The notes beneath the pieces are model-generated. The model did not search any database, had not been told where the DNA came from, and worked only from the letters and a program-made list of their open reading frames with translations. Positions 35,601-47,109 of a DNA stretch of 64,000 bases are shown in pieces. Position 1 is the stretch's first letter. Every line of letters begins with the position of its first letter. The stretch is from Gonatopus flavifemur (Eukaryota; Arthropoda; Insecta; Hymenoptera; Dryinidae), in assembly GCA_018340375.1 (NCBI GenBank), contig JAFFJZ010000010.1, positions 9,796,001 through 9,860,000 of the forward strand. Direction: 5' to 3'. A program made the translations under genes and the position numbers.

Positions 35601-35876
35601 TATTCATTTAATACACACCTGCAGCTGGTCCGAGGTGATGACGTTGAAGGTCGTGCCATTGCTTGAATTTGCAACACCGATGATTGAACCGACGGGTAGT
35701 GAAACGGGAACTCCAACACCAGGTACACCCGGCACAGAAGTCACACTTGCTGTAACCGCGACAGGATGAGTCTCGTGTTCCGTCGTAAGGGTGGACGCCT
35801 CCTCGGTCTCGCTCGCTAACGGTTCGGACATGTCCGGTAGCACGGCGACACTTTCCGATGTTTGACTCTCCTCCAT
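29690..35876 (-). CDS. Deaf1: DEAF1 transcription factor (SAND and MYND domains), complete
   Basis: Four minus-strand exons, all phase 0: 35876-35619, 32990-32496, 31557-31093 and 29890-29690. They give 472 residues starting MEESQTSES. The exon-2 start ([18 protein letters not shown]) is typical of the family. The SAND DNA-binding domain spans about residues 164-236, with KDWK at 211-214, followed by a Cys cluster (CTCAACC, 240-246). A basic KRRRR run at 262-266 is the likely nuclear signal; a helical Lys/Glu-rich region follows. A MYND zinc finger lies at 407-443 (CANC, CSLC, YC, C, H, C ligands all present). DEAF1 binds TTCG-type sites and regulates development and immune genes in flies. 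The ATG was chosen because it is the first in-frame ATG; the open frame extends 21 codons upstream without one. Introns carry MITEs, including 30361-30630. Confidence 0.95.
30361..30630. mobile_element. CCC...GGG element, AAGAATTCTT-word family, TA duplication, in Deaf1 intron 3
   Basis: Starts CCCAGACAGCACATAAGAAT and ends GATTCTTGTGTGCTCTCTGGG-like, with TA on both flanks. AAGAACTCTT/AAGAGTTCTT words fill the body. A relative split by other insertions lies at 37426-38180. Confidence 0.8.
32991..35618 (-). other. Deaf1 intron 1
   Basis: 2.6 kb between phase-0 exons. It contains the inverted-repeat element at 33565-33975. The open frame at 33060-33287 is unsupported by splice sites or a known family. 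Confidence 0.7.
33565..33975. mobile_element. GGGGATACTAG-type inverted repeat inside a wider palindrome
   Basis: TTTAGGGGATACTAGCGGCG near 33678 is mirrored by CGCTAGTATCCTCTTAA near 33878-33895. Outside it, GAAGCTGAAACTAGCAG (about 33570) is mirrored by CTGCCAGTTTCAGC (about 33950). Relatives occur at 43395-43557 and 48673-48884. Confidence 0.55.
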
Positions 35877-36162
35877 CTCGGCTGTTCTCGCCGTTGTTCT
35901 GAATGCGTGCGCATTCAATGACGTTTTGTAGCGCCACAACGGTGAATTTGAAAACTTCTGTTAGGTTTGTTCGTGTAATCAACTGTCTAGTAAACACCAA
36001 ACTCTGCCTTTCCACCGTTGTGTTCTAAATCCTGGATTTAGGAATCCTAACCAATCCTAGAGAGGATCCAAAAGTATGAACATATTGTATTTCGAATTCT
36101 TTTGGAAATAGGGTTATGAATCCCGAATTCAGCACATGTGGAATTGTAATTATTAAGTTTCT

Positions 36163-36282
36163 ATTACATGCGTGCGTTTGTCGTATGCGACATCATTAGA
36201 TGAAAGAAGAGGCAAACTATTTTTCCCTAGGACTTCTCTTTTCATCTAATGATATCGCATGCGACAAACGCACGCATGTAAT
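36163..36282. mobile_element. ATTACATGCGTGCGTTTGTC palindromic MITE
   Basis: The first about 45 bp are mirrored almost perfectly in the last about 45 bp, with a loop of about 30 bp. It lies about 290 bases upstream of the Deaf1 start codon, so it could affect the promoter. Confidence 0.65.
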
Positions 36283-36290
36283 TTCACCTT

Positions 36291-36404
36291 GGAGCCTTCC
36301 GAAGTAGCTGATCCTGATCCTTGGGTCTTGATCCGGATCACCTTTCCAGCTTTTTGATTGGTTGAGAAGTGATCGAATCAGGATCAGCTACTTCGGAAGG
36401 CTCC
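36291..36404. mobile_element. GGAGCCTTCCGAAGTAGCTG MITE, copy 1
   Basis: GGAGCCTTCCGAAGTAGCTG at the left is mirrored exactly at the right. CTT follows the right end and precedes the left end, consistent with a 3-bp duplication. GATCCTGATC words lie inside. Copy 2 is at 37519-38034. Confidence 0.75.
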
Positions 36405-36706
36405 CTTTCAAGCTCAATAAATACTGGAGATGCACGGCAATGCAATCGTGAGAGGAGAGCCAAATGAAAATCATTAGAAGGAGAGAGAGATCCGAGTTTT
36501 GAAAACATTTTTCCTCTTTTTTCTTCTGGTTAGATCGCATGCGACAATCGCTGGTCTAAGTACCCGGGGTTAGTTGGAAACAATGATAAATCACGCTCTC
36601 TCTTTTCGAACAATGATTTCGTGGATTTGGCCGCCATTCCGATCGCGTGGACAAAGAGAGAATGCGATTGGGTGTGCTTGTGTCTTTGTTTATTGACAAG
36701 CGATTC

Positions 36707-36879
36707 GGTAGGGGGTTTTTTTGCCGAAAACGTTTTTCGCCGAATACACTGTAATTTGACAATCGACAGTCACCTCTAGAAATCACTAGGAGATTTCGTA
36801 GTGATCTCTAGAAATGACTAGCGATTGTCGAATTAAGTTCATTCGGCGAAAAACTTCTTCGGCAAAAAGACCCTCTACC
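36707..36879. mobile_element. GGTA...TACC MITE with exact 9-bp duplication AAGCGATTC
   Basis: Ends GGTAGGGGGTTTTTTTGCCG and its near-complement. AAGCGATTC is present at 36698-36706 and again at 36880-36888. CCGAA motifs repeat near each end. A 9-bp duplication is the hallmark of Mutator-like elements. Confidence 0.8.
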
Positions 36880-37152
36880 AAGCGATTCCAAGGGGGGCCT
36901 TCAATACACCAAATTCTCTCTGCAACGAGAACTCATTGTACCGAAGATTTATGTTCCGTATGTATTTGATTGGATTAAAACTGCAAATTCTTGTGGATTC
37001 TACAAGAATGAGTAATCTGATGCTTTCGGTGTGACAAACTTTGGGTCTATCAGCGTTCGGAATATGAAAACTTTTCGACCGAACATCAATAAGCCGAATA
37101 CCCATTTCGCCGAAAACTTCTGACAGGTTCGTCTTGTAAAATATATGATGTA

Positions 37153-37425
37153 TACACGGTAGAGTATCATAATACCGAAAGTTCACAATCCCGACGGCGG
37201 TATAGTCATAACCACCCGTTAGCCCGAAATTTCCTGATTCGTTAAAAACCAGTACGTTTTAAAAAATGACTAAAAACTATTAGTTTTCCACCAATCAGCA
37301 AATCCCGGACTAATGGATGGTTACCGGCATAGACTCGAAGTGTCAGAAGCCCGAAGTATCATAATTCCGAAATTTGTTAACCACCCGTTAGCCCGAAATG
37401 GCATGATCCCGAGAGGTCATATTCC
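37153..37425. mobile_element. Partial GGTAGAGTATCATAATACCG element with nested CCCGAAATTTCCTGATT repeats
   Basis: The left end GGTAGAGTATCATAATACCG matches the element at 38433-38722. A nested inverted repeat (about 37203-37323) has ACCACCCGTTAGCCCGAAAT ends. The right end of the host element was not found. Confidence 0.5.
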
Positions 37426-38180
37426 CCCAGGCAGCACACAAGAATCTCGAATGAGTCCTGAAAAAATAAATCTTGGAGAAGTCTTTTGGAATACAAAGTG
37501 TTCCAAAAGAGTTTCAAAGGAGCCTTCCGAAGTAGCTGATCCAAGTGATCCTGACCACTTTCCAACCAACCAAAATGCTTGAAGAGTGATCCGGATCGCT
37601 TGGATCAGGCTGGCCTCCCATGCAGCCGGATTGTCCGGAACGGAACGCTCAGGCTGGCCTCCCATGGACCGGAATCCGTTCCGGCGGAATGACTTTGAAC
37701 CAATCGCTTTCACAATTTCTTTTAGAGCGTTCTATCAGAAATCTATAAAAAATTGTGCATTGGTTCAATTTTCATTCCGCCGGAACGAATTCCGGTCCAT
37801 GGGAGGCCAGCCTCACAATTGGTGGGCCCTAGTGTTGTTATAGTTATATTCAAATGAGACTAGTATTCTACCAATGAGGACCATTCCGTTCCAGACAATC
37901 CGGTTGCATGGGAAACCAGCCTCAGCTATTCCGGAAGCCTCCCTGATCATCTGGTCATGACCAGGCCAACTTTGATTGGTTGAGAAGTGATGTGGTCATG
38001 TCACATGATCAGGTCAGCTACTTCGGAAGGCTCCAAATTGACTCGATTTGTCGGACATTTACTAGTTCTGTTGAGATTTTATGACACTTCTTTGAAAATT
38101 TCAACGGAACTCGCAACTGTCTGACGAATCGAATCCTCTTCAAACTCTTCAAGAAGAGCTCTTGAAATGGCCCTCGGCCA
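37426..38180. mobile_element. Four-layer nest of inverted-repeat elements
   Basis: The outermost layer starts CCCAGGCAGCACACAAGAAT and is related to 30361-30630; its sequence stops at 37518 and resumes at 38035. Inside sits the GGAGCC...GGCTCC element at 37519-38034, flanked by AAA. Within that is an AGGCTGGCCTCCCATGCAGC repeat at 37607-37922, and within that a related palindrome at 37651-37813. Confidence 0.7.
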
Positions 38181-38329
38181 ATTTCTTAAACTCGATTTAT
38201 TCAACCGGCTGATATTCATCAATAGGTTTTGTTGTATTATCAGAACATTCCTCTGGGTAAACCTTCAATAGGTCGAATATATTATACTTCAAACGATCAT
38301 TATAGTTCGTCGTACTTTTATATTTTCTG

Positions 38330-38775
38330 AAAGTATTTCAAGGTGGACATGTTAGCGTCCGTAGAACCTTTGTCAATCGTTTGTGAATCTAAAAGTGAGC
38401 TTTCATGAATCTTCGGCCCCGATCTATATAGAGGTAGAGTATCATAATACCGAATGTGTCATAGTACCGGATGTTCATATTCCCGAATGTGCATAGTCCC
38501 GAATAAAAAAATATAAATTTTGAAATGAATCCCAAAATCCGCCACTTCCGTCATAAAAAATGATTCGTTTACGCATATCATGTGGGAACGATCAATTTTT
38601 TATGACAGAAATGGTCCATTTTTTTATTTATTTTGAAATTCATATTTTTCTATTCGGGACTATGCACATTTGGTCTTATGAGCATTCGGGAATATGAACA
38701 TTCGGTATTATGATACTCTATCCTATATAGATCAAACCTGGAAGTTCGCTGAAATTTCATGTTCTCTTCGGGTTG
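38330..38775. mobile_element. Right arm of an ACCCGAAGGGAACATG-family element split by an insertion
   Basis: 38330-38432 and 38723-38775 together match the right arm of the element at 60708-61211, ending TTCATGTTCTCTTCGGG. The break is filled by the element at 38433-38722. Confidence 0.65.
38433..38722. mobile_element. GGTA...TATC MITE with exact 9-bp duplication CTATATAGA
   Basis: The ends GGTAGAGTATCATAATACCG and its complement differ by one base near the tip. CTATATAGA stands at 38424-38432 and 38723-38731. Near each end the phrase (A/T)CCGAATGTTCATA is repeated three or four times. Confidence 0.8.
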
Positions 38776-38810
38776 TTACTTCGAAAGGTAAAGCACGGAT
38801 ATTCCGAAAT

Positions 38811-39073
38811 GGTAGCACCCCAATTGTCCGAAAGTTCAATATACCGAATGCTCAATGTGCCGGAAATTTTTTGATCGAAATCGATAAGATGAATAATTTT
38901 TGCACCGAATTTTCGAAGTCGAATAAGAACAGCTGCCCTCTTGTATATTCTACAAGATTGACCAACCAGAATGTCTCGGCACAATGGTTATTCGGCTAAT
39001 TGATGTTTGATCGAAAAATTTTCGGCTAGCTGAGCCTTCGGTGTATTGAACTTTCGGACAATGGGGGGTTACC
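38811..39073. mobile_element. GGTA...TACC MITE with exact 9-bp duplication TTCCGAAAT
   Basis: Ends GGTAGCACCCCAATTGTCCG and complement. TTCCGAAAT occurs at 38802-38810 and 39074-39082. GTCCGAAAGTTCAATA-type words repeat near the ends. Confidence 0.8.
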
Positions 39074-39274
39074 TTCCGAAATGACAATGTTCCACGGCAC
39101 GGTCCCAGACAGCACCATGTTCCTTGGGCGTTTTTGGAACGTTCTAAGAATGTGTTCGACATGTTCTGATGTTCTTAGAACATTGCAAGGGGTTCATTTG
39201 AAAATATGAAAGTATTTGGGAGAAATCTTACGCGAAAAATTTGGCCAATGTCCCGGCGCTAGTATCTCCTCAAG

Positions 39275-39485
39275 GGTATCCTGTAGAAGCCAAAGTTACT
39301 AGACTGCTTTTCCCAAAATACTCAAAGATGACTCAATAGAATGGAATATAACAACCAGCCAAACCTTCTTCCATATCAACAGAAGGTCTGGCTGGTTGTT
39401 TGGATTAATTGTATTCAGTCGTCTTCGAGTATTTTGAATAGAGAGATCTAGTAACTTCGGCTTCTACGAGATACCCTTAAAGACG
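39275..39485. mobile_element. GGGTATCCTGTAGAAGCC inverted repeat at a TTAA-like site
   Basis: Left arm GGGTATCCTGTAGAAGCC, right arm GGCTTCTACGAGATACCC, flanks TCAA and TTAA. A second hairpin (ACAACCAGCCAAACCTTCT and its complement) lies in the centre. It abuts the right end of a GGGGATACTAG-family copy. Confidence 0.6.
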
Positions 39486-39495
39486 GTAAGGTAGC

Positions 39496-39630
39496 AAGTG
39501 CCAAAAATGGCATTTACCCGAAAGACATTGGTTTGTGAATCCGAGGAAAATTACCAGAAGTTCCTAGCTTTCCTCAAATAGTCACAAACTTTATCGATTT
39601 CGGGTAAATGGCCTTTCGGGCACTTGCGCT
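39496..39630. repeat. GCAAGTGCC...GGCACTTGC palindromic element
   Basis: Arms of about 55 bp include ATTTACCCGAAA and its complement. No exact duplication identified. Confidence 0.55.
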
Positions 39631-39745
39631 CAAAATATTCGGGGGTTTTTAAAACGTTTTAAGAACGTCCGAACGTAGATGTCCACTTTTATCATAGAAA
39701 ATGTATTGGTTCCACATAATATGCATGAACACGATGGTTCCAAGA

Positions 39746-39853
39746 GCGTGTTGGCCCGAAATTTCCTGATTCGTTGAAAATTAGTACTTTTTAAGGAAAC
39801 CACTAAAAAGTACTAGTTTTTAACTAATCAGGATATTTCGGGCCAACACGCTC
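39746..39853. repeat. GAGCGTGTTGGCCCGAAATT palindrome
   Basis: Nearly perfect 50-bp arms around a short loop. The inner part CCCGAAATTTCCTGATT is shared with 37203-37323. Confidence 0.7.
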
Positions 39854-40229
39854 TCTGGACAATCACGGTTTACCACCCTCTGGCACTATCCAGTGTATAC
39901 TATAGATCAGTGATTCACCCCAGTATGTATATAGTTCAATGAGCAAATTTCAAATCTGCTCAAAACATATGTTGATTTCGAAGACCAAAAAACCGAACAA
40001 AAAATAATATTCCACTGAATAATTTTTATAGTTGATCAAAAATAATGAAATGTCATTTCACTTTTCATTCCGAAGTCAAATCCGTTTCACTTCCAACACA
40101 GTTTAATCAGTTTAATTCAAATACCAATCACTAGAACATCGTTCTATTGTTTACATATTCTGATCACTCCAATCAATTTGAGAATAATTATAGTTTGTCT
40201 CCTGACAAGAATCTGAATCGAGTTATATA

Positions 40230-42095
40230 ATGTTACGTGTAGTAAATAATTTTTTAAAACCTGTAAGTACTGAATGATATACTTTATATGCACAAAGTCT
40301 TTGAAATCACAACATAACCTAATCTTCCTAAATTAGGGTTATGCACGGATTACGAGTAGTCGGAATTTAAATCTGATTCCGATAGTGGTGGAACAAACTG
40401 GTCGAGGTGAACGGGCATATGATATTTATTCACGTTTATTAAAGGAACGAATCATATGTCTCATGGGACCGGTATTTAATATCATAAATATACTTTTGAA
40501 TTTTTCCATTTCATTAATATCTCTACAACATAAACATTTTCAAAGCAACTCTTTTGCAAAGGTATGCAATATAGACAAATTTCAAATGTCTTTCGGATAC
40601 TTTGCATAATTTTTTCATCTTTTATCTAGAGACACACCCAATTAAAACAAATATAAATATACTGTTGATGCAAATTTATGGTATCAAGATGCAATAAATT
40701 CTTTCAATCTGTAATAGCTATGCTTGGTCTGTGTCTCCTTCTGAAAATAAAAGAAAAAAAATGTAAGAACTATGGTCAATGGAATATAAAGAAATTTGCT
40801 ATAAAAATCCAATTACCTATATATGCAGGTTGAAGTCATCAGAAAATTGAAAGGGGAATTGAAATTCATATATGTTGCATAATTTTCCATTTAGTATCAT
40901 TTTGTAAGTGGAATAGCAATTATTGCTAATATTAAAATGTGTCAATACATTTCTCCCCAAATTCACCCAGACAGCACAAATGATCATTTTGAATTCACAA
41001 AAACTTCTGAAAGAACTTCTTGAACAGTTCCCATTATGACAGTAAAAATGAATTCAATATGAACTCAATGAATTCAAAATGCATACATGCCTGAATAGTT
41101 CTTTATGAATTCTTTCTGAACATTAAGTTATTCATCAAGAGTTCATTTTGAATTCAAACTATTCATAATGAATTCATGTTTACTGTCAAAACAGGAGCTC
41201 TTTGCGGGGACTTTTGTGCTGTATGGGCAATGATGTTTCGCTATTTATATACTTGGAATTGAGAAAAATAACACATATCGTCATCTGAATATTGAATCTT
41301 CATGATGATTTTAAAAATTCTTGTCCATTCATTTCTCTTTGCAAAAAGGTTGGTGAAAAAATGTTCATGAATCCCAACTTTCAAGTTCAAATCATTTGGA
41401 AATATATTTGATTTTGTTTTACATAGATAAATGATGATATATCATCTTTAGTAGTCGCACAACTACTCTTTCTTCAATCGGAAAGCAGTAAAAAACCAAT
41501 TCATATGTATATTAATTCACCTGGTGGAAGTGTTACGGCAGGACTTGGTATTTATGATACTATGCAGTATGTACTTCCACCGATCGCTACATGGTGCGTT
41601 GGTCAAGCCTGTTCTATGGCTAGCTTACTCCTGGCTGCTGGAGCACAAGGAATGCGACATTCATTACCAAATGCCAGAATAATGATACATCAACCTTCGG
41701 GTGGAGTATCTGGCCAAGCAACTGATATTCAAATTCAAGCAGAAGAAATTCTTAAACTTAAAAAACAAATCAATAATTTATATGTGAAACACACAGGACT
41801 TGATCTTCATAGGATAGGTATATATCAAATGAATAAGACATCTATCCAATATTCATATACAAATCAAAATCATTTTCAAGTTTTGCTCATACTTGGCAAA
41901 TTATAATCGTTCATGCATTTTAAAACAATGATTTCAGAAAGTAGTATGGAAAGAGACAAATTTATGGCACCTAACGACGCCAAGGAATTTGGTTTAATAG
42001 ATAAAGTTTTGGAACATCCTCTACAGGAAAAAGATAACCAAATAGGAACATCAAGGTTATCAGAAAGTAACGTTAGTGCTACCACATCGCCATGA
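40230..42095 (+). CDS. ClpP: Mitochondrial ATP-dependent Clp protease proteolytic subunit ClpP, complete
   Basis: Exons 40230-40262, 40337-40471, 41427-41817 and 41938-42095 join in frame to 238 residues. The short basic start ([11 protein letters not shown]) with the following Arg/Ser-rich stretch is a likely mitochondrial targeting sequence. Hallmark blocks follow: [53 protein letters not shown]. The catalytic Ser119 lies in GQACSMAS, His144 in [10 protein letters not shown] and Asp193 in SSMERD, matching the triad spacing of bacterial ClpP. The enzyme forms tetradecameric barrels in the matrix and degrades unfolded proteins handed over by ClpX. The C-terminal tail after GLIDKVL is short and polar. 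Intron 2 carries a CCC...GGG element at 40966-41227. Confidence 0.95.
40966..41227. mobile_element. CCC...GGG element, GAATTC-word family, CA duplication, in ClpP intron 2
   Basis: Starts CCCAGACAGCACAAATGATC and ends GACTTTTGTGCTGTATGGG; CA lies on both flanks. The body is very similar to 16195-16476, with TGAATTCA words throughout. Confidence 0.85.
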
Positions 42096-44379
42096 ATGTT
42101 TCATTCATATATTGAGAGGAAAAAAGGTTTTGTGAATAATGCCCAATTGTACTATAAAATGTTTTATTAATATTTAATAATAATATTAATAATAAAAGAT
42201 TTTTAAAAACAATCATAAAATATTTACTATTTAGAGCTGCCTTCGAGCCACAAAGATGTGCCAACCTTTAATGAATGTACCAACTCAATATATGAGAATT
42301 CTTCATCTATCGATTTATTTGAGTTTTCATAATTACTCTAATCAAACTGTTCTACTGAACTCATTATAAAAGAAAGGTATTTAACCATCTCTAGTACCAG
42401 CTCTATATTGAAATTATTATTCTTATAAAAACCATCTTTAATTCATGAAATATGATGAAAATATTCAATATTTTCAATCTTAATCGGAATAGCACATCGA
42501 TGTCTAAAAAGCATTCATTTGAAATGCAAAAAAAAATATCACGCAGCATTATAATTGAAGGAAAGACAAAGTAGATGATACAAGTAATGGAAGACTCATT
42601 AGAATGTCCGCAAAAGTGGATAATATATACAAATGAATGAATTTGATGAGATTGATATTGAGTCAACTTGTAAACCAATGGCAAAAAAATGGCAGTGGAA
42701 TACTTCATATACTTGAACAAAATTATACAACGAAAAAATTCTCTTGACGATCCATCATCGTTCCCCATGTATCGTATTTGAATTTCAACAACCAACGATG
42801 AAAGTGCAAATAAGAAAAATAAGTCTTATAATCCATATGGATATTATATTATCATTACTGGAGTACTTAAATTTCTGAAAACCAGTCTCATAAGGCACAT
42901 TGGAATCTGATGTTTCCATTAAAAATACTAAATAGCACAGGCACAAAACGACTTTGATATATTTTTAAAACAATCAAATTTAAGGATCCTCTATACTCTG
43001 CTGTTTTTCATTTCAAATTCCAATAAGTGCCTAAAAAATACTTCACTTTGGTCATTTATCAAAATTAATATACAAACTAAATGTTAAAATAGTTTTTAGA
43101 ACGACAAATGTACAATGATTCAAAAAATGTGCAATTGCAGGCAATTTTTTCAAGTGAATCGAATCAATTGGAGAAACATCCTTTGGATCAAAACAATTTC
43201 TTAACCATCCAAATGAGAAAAGAAGTACAGAGGGCCCTTAAAAATTCAAGGGAATGGCGGGAACGAAACTGCAAGAAAACACTAAATGACTAAGGCACAG
43301 TTCGACCAATTCGGTTCAAAAGTTCAAATTATAGATGATTAAATTGGAATTGAAATCTAATTGAAGTTTTGAACAGTCGGTAACACCGGTCTTAAGGGGA
43401 CACTAGCACCGAGAATCTAGCTACTTTATGTAAGACAAACCATTGGAAAATTCTTTGATAAAATTAAAATATCGCTATTTCCAGCGAAAGTTCCATTTTA
43501 TTTGAATATTTTCAAATGGTTTGTCACAAACACTAGTATCACCTCAAATGACACGTCAAATAATCCCTGATTTCAATCATGTCCAACCCTTGATGAATTT
43601 ATGAAGCTGAAACTGGGGACTAAACGAAATTATATTCAGAATTTGAACTGCTCGCGAAAAACAAAATGAGTGAAATTATGTCAATAAAAAATCAACATTC
43701 GATTAAATTCATCTAATTCTAATAGCTACCAAATGAATGCTATTATTTTTAATCATAAATAGATATAATTTTATAAAAATATAAAATCTGATAGTTTATT
43801 TTAGAAATGTCATTGCAGAAAATGTGATTTATTCTACTTTTACCAATTTCAGCTTCATTCCAGAATTATTTTTCTTCCTTTAGAGTTCACAAAACATTCA
43901 ATAACCAATGTGAGTGATACCTGCACTTGTCTCTGATTGTTAATTTAACAAATTTCTTTTATAACAAACATTGTTAAACACCAAAACATACTGTGTTTTG
44001 AAATGAGTTTCTTTCAAATGAAATTAAAGGATTAGAATAACCGTTTTCAAACTTGAATTGATAATAAATTCATATAAATTTCGATTTGATTTCAAAATTT
44101 GGGAAAATATAATAATCAACGTATTACAGTCCGCTCTCCAAATAGTCTTCCTCGATCTAACAAGGGTAGGCATTTGAACGAGAAAGAAGTTCGTGGCGTT
44201 ATTTAGAGAGCTCACTGTAATCAGTTATTCAACTTGGCAATGAAAATATTGTTCTAATCCTCGTCTATTCTCCTGTATTTTATAAAACAGAATGTTTCCA
44301 TTCGGCAAGAAAAAATAATTCTGGAAGTTAGTGTTTTTATACAAGGCACATTAGAATTCCTAAAACGTTTTCATCAAAC
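42096..44379. other. Non-genic stretch between ClpP and the LIX1/lowfat gene
   Basis: AT-rich, probably including both 3' untranslated regions, since the two genes converge here. An inverted repeat with TTAAGGGGACACTAG at one end and CACTAGTATCACCTCAA at the other lies at about 43395-43557. The open frame at 42403-42795 is uninterrupted but has no recognisable family. Confidence 0.6.
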
Positions 44380-45427
<1,048 letters not shown>

Positions 45428-45818
45428 TGCCCTTTTCAAACACTCATGAACATTTATTCTGTAAAATCAATAAAATCCTGAAAACTTATGTGATAATTTC
45501 ATGCATGGGTAACTGAAGCAAGAGGAAAATGAATTGAAATTTCAAAACAAGTTAATATGTAGTTATTGTGACATCGTTTATCAGTTCTATCATTCGTTAC
45601 TCGAATTAACATCGAAAAATTGTCATTTTAAAATCACTGTGAATAATTCACAGAAATGATATGAAACGCAAAAAGTATTGTAAAGAATATTTCATAAGTG
45701 ACAAAAGTACGGAGCGTGTTGTTATGAGAGATTTCGAAATAAGTGAAAAAAAAAAAACCAGAGATATGCAATAGGTGATGGAATGTGAGCCAAGAAAACA
45801 ATACGTGCATTGCTTTAC

Positions 45819-46340
45819 CTGCAAGTTACAAGGCAAAGGAATATTTTCTCTCACGATTTTGTCAAGATGGGACACGCGATAATTGTTATTAAGTACGACG
45901 ACGACAGGAGAACTGTTGATGCGACAACTACTTTGAGGGCATTGGACGAAGGCGAATGAAGTGATATTACATCCAAAAAGAAAATGAAATATAAAAAAAA
46001 GGAGACGATACACTACGGAGGAAGAAGCAAAAGAAAAAGAAATATTCTGACCAAGAATTCGCGTAAATTATGCTTACCGATCGTGGTTGGTACCGGAGCG
46101 CAGAGATCAAATTGCAAGACACATATAACGCGTTTAATGGCCTCGAAGTCCTCGGACCACTGTGCGGTGACGATTTCCAGAAAACCAGTGACGTGTGACA
46201 CGACTTTAGCGCCCTGTTCCTCCACCTCTCTCTCTCGAAACGACAATTTACTTACAATCTTTGCTCCCCATTTTACTCAACGATCCACCAGTCGCGACAC
46301 AACTATGGATCAAAGGACCCTTGTGTCACGTTTCGAATTC
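45819..46340 (-). other. Probable 5' leader exons and promoter region of lft
   Basis: On the minus strand, a good donor (CGATCG then GTAAGC) closes an exon at about 46082, and another (TTGCAG then GTAAAG) closes one at 45819. Both lie upstream of the first lft coding exon, which has its own acceptor at 45458. The open frames in them (45648-46013 and 46013-46246) do not join in phase with the lft coding frame, so I read them as untranslated leader exons with possible upstream open frames. G+C is higher near 46040-46330. Confidence 0.45.
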
Positions 46341-47095
46341 CTTCATGACCTAACCTAAGCTGTTAAATCCTGTCAATTTCATTCCATGGTCTGATCCGTG
46401 TATGTATTTAATTTCACAAAAAATTAATGCAGGATTATCGATGGCTTGTTGCGTGAGATCAAATTAAACTTGATTTATCGAATTTGGAATTTATAAAATA
46501 CACTTTAGAGAGATGTGGTTAATTTTGGTTTTGTTCCTCTCTTTTTTTTAGTAAAATTATATCGGTACATATCGGGTGGTTGAAAAGATTTTCGTTCGTA
46601 AGTACGGAGTAGAATTTTGTCAAATAGATTCGGAAAGTTGAATCGTATCGGTATTCCCTAGTTGAAAAGGAAAAAAAAACGTCCATCGAATTCCACTGAT
46701 CAATTGAATTTAGCACAAACTTTGCAAACGGTGAATAATCATTCACACTTGTTGAAGCCCATTGAAAGAGATGGGATTAATGAGATTCAATGGGAGTTCA
46801 ATATCCTGCCACAAATGTCAGATAGTTTGAAACGGGTTGAAATACTTTTGAATGTGTGCCTGGAATGTTTGTGGAACGTTCAGAAAAAGACGTTCCATAA
46901 ATGGAACGTCCTTTTGAGGCACGTTGGGTTGTCTGAGAGTGGATCTTCAAGATGACGACAAAGCACTTACAAAGCTACTTATTGTTACCAATCCGTTGGA
47001 TTCTTGATTTTTTCATATAAAACCCGGACAAAGCTGGATCGAATACCGATTGAAAGTTACAGATGATTTTCGGTGACTCTTTCCCGAATGAACCT
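46341..47095. other. Non-genic stretch
   Basis: AT-rich. Reiterated GGAACGTTC and TGGAACG words occur at about 46860-46920. No gene seen. Confidence 0.5.
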
Positions 47096-47109
47096 ATACT
47101 TAACACATA

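Noticed and set aside
39104..39191. CCCAGACAGCACC-started element with GT flanks
   Set aside because: The right border lacks the expected GTGCTGTCTGGG, so the apparent 2-bp match could be chance.
42403..42795. 130-codon minus-strand open frame
   Set aside because: AT-rich, Ile/Phe/Tyr-dominated translation with no recognisable motif; likely chance in AT-rich DNA.
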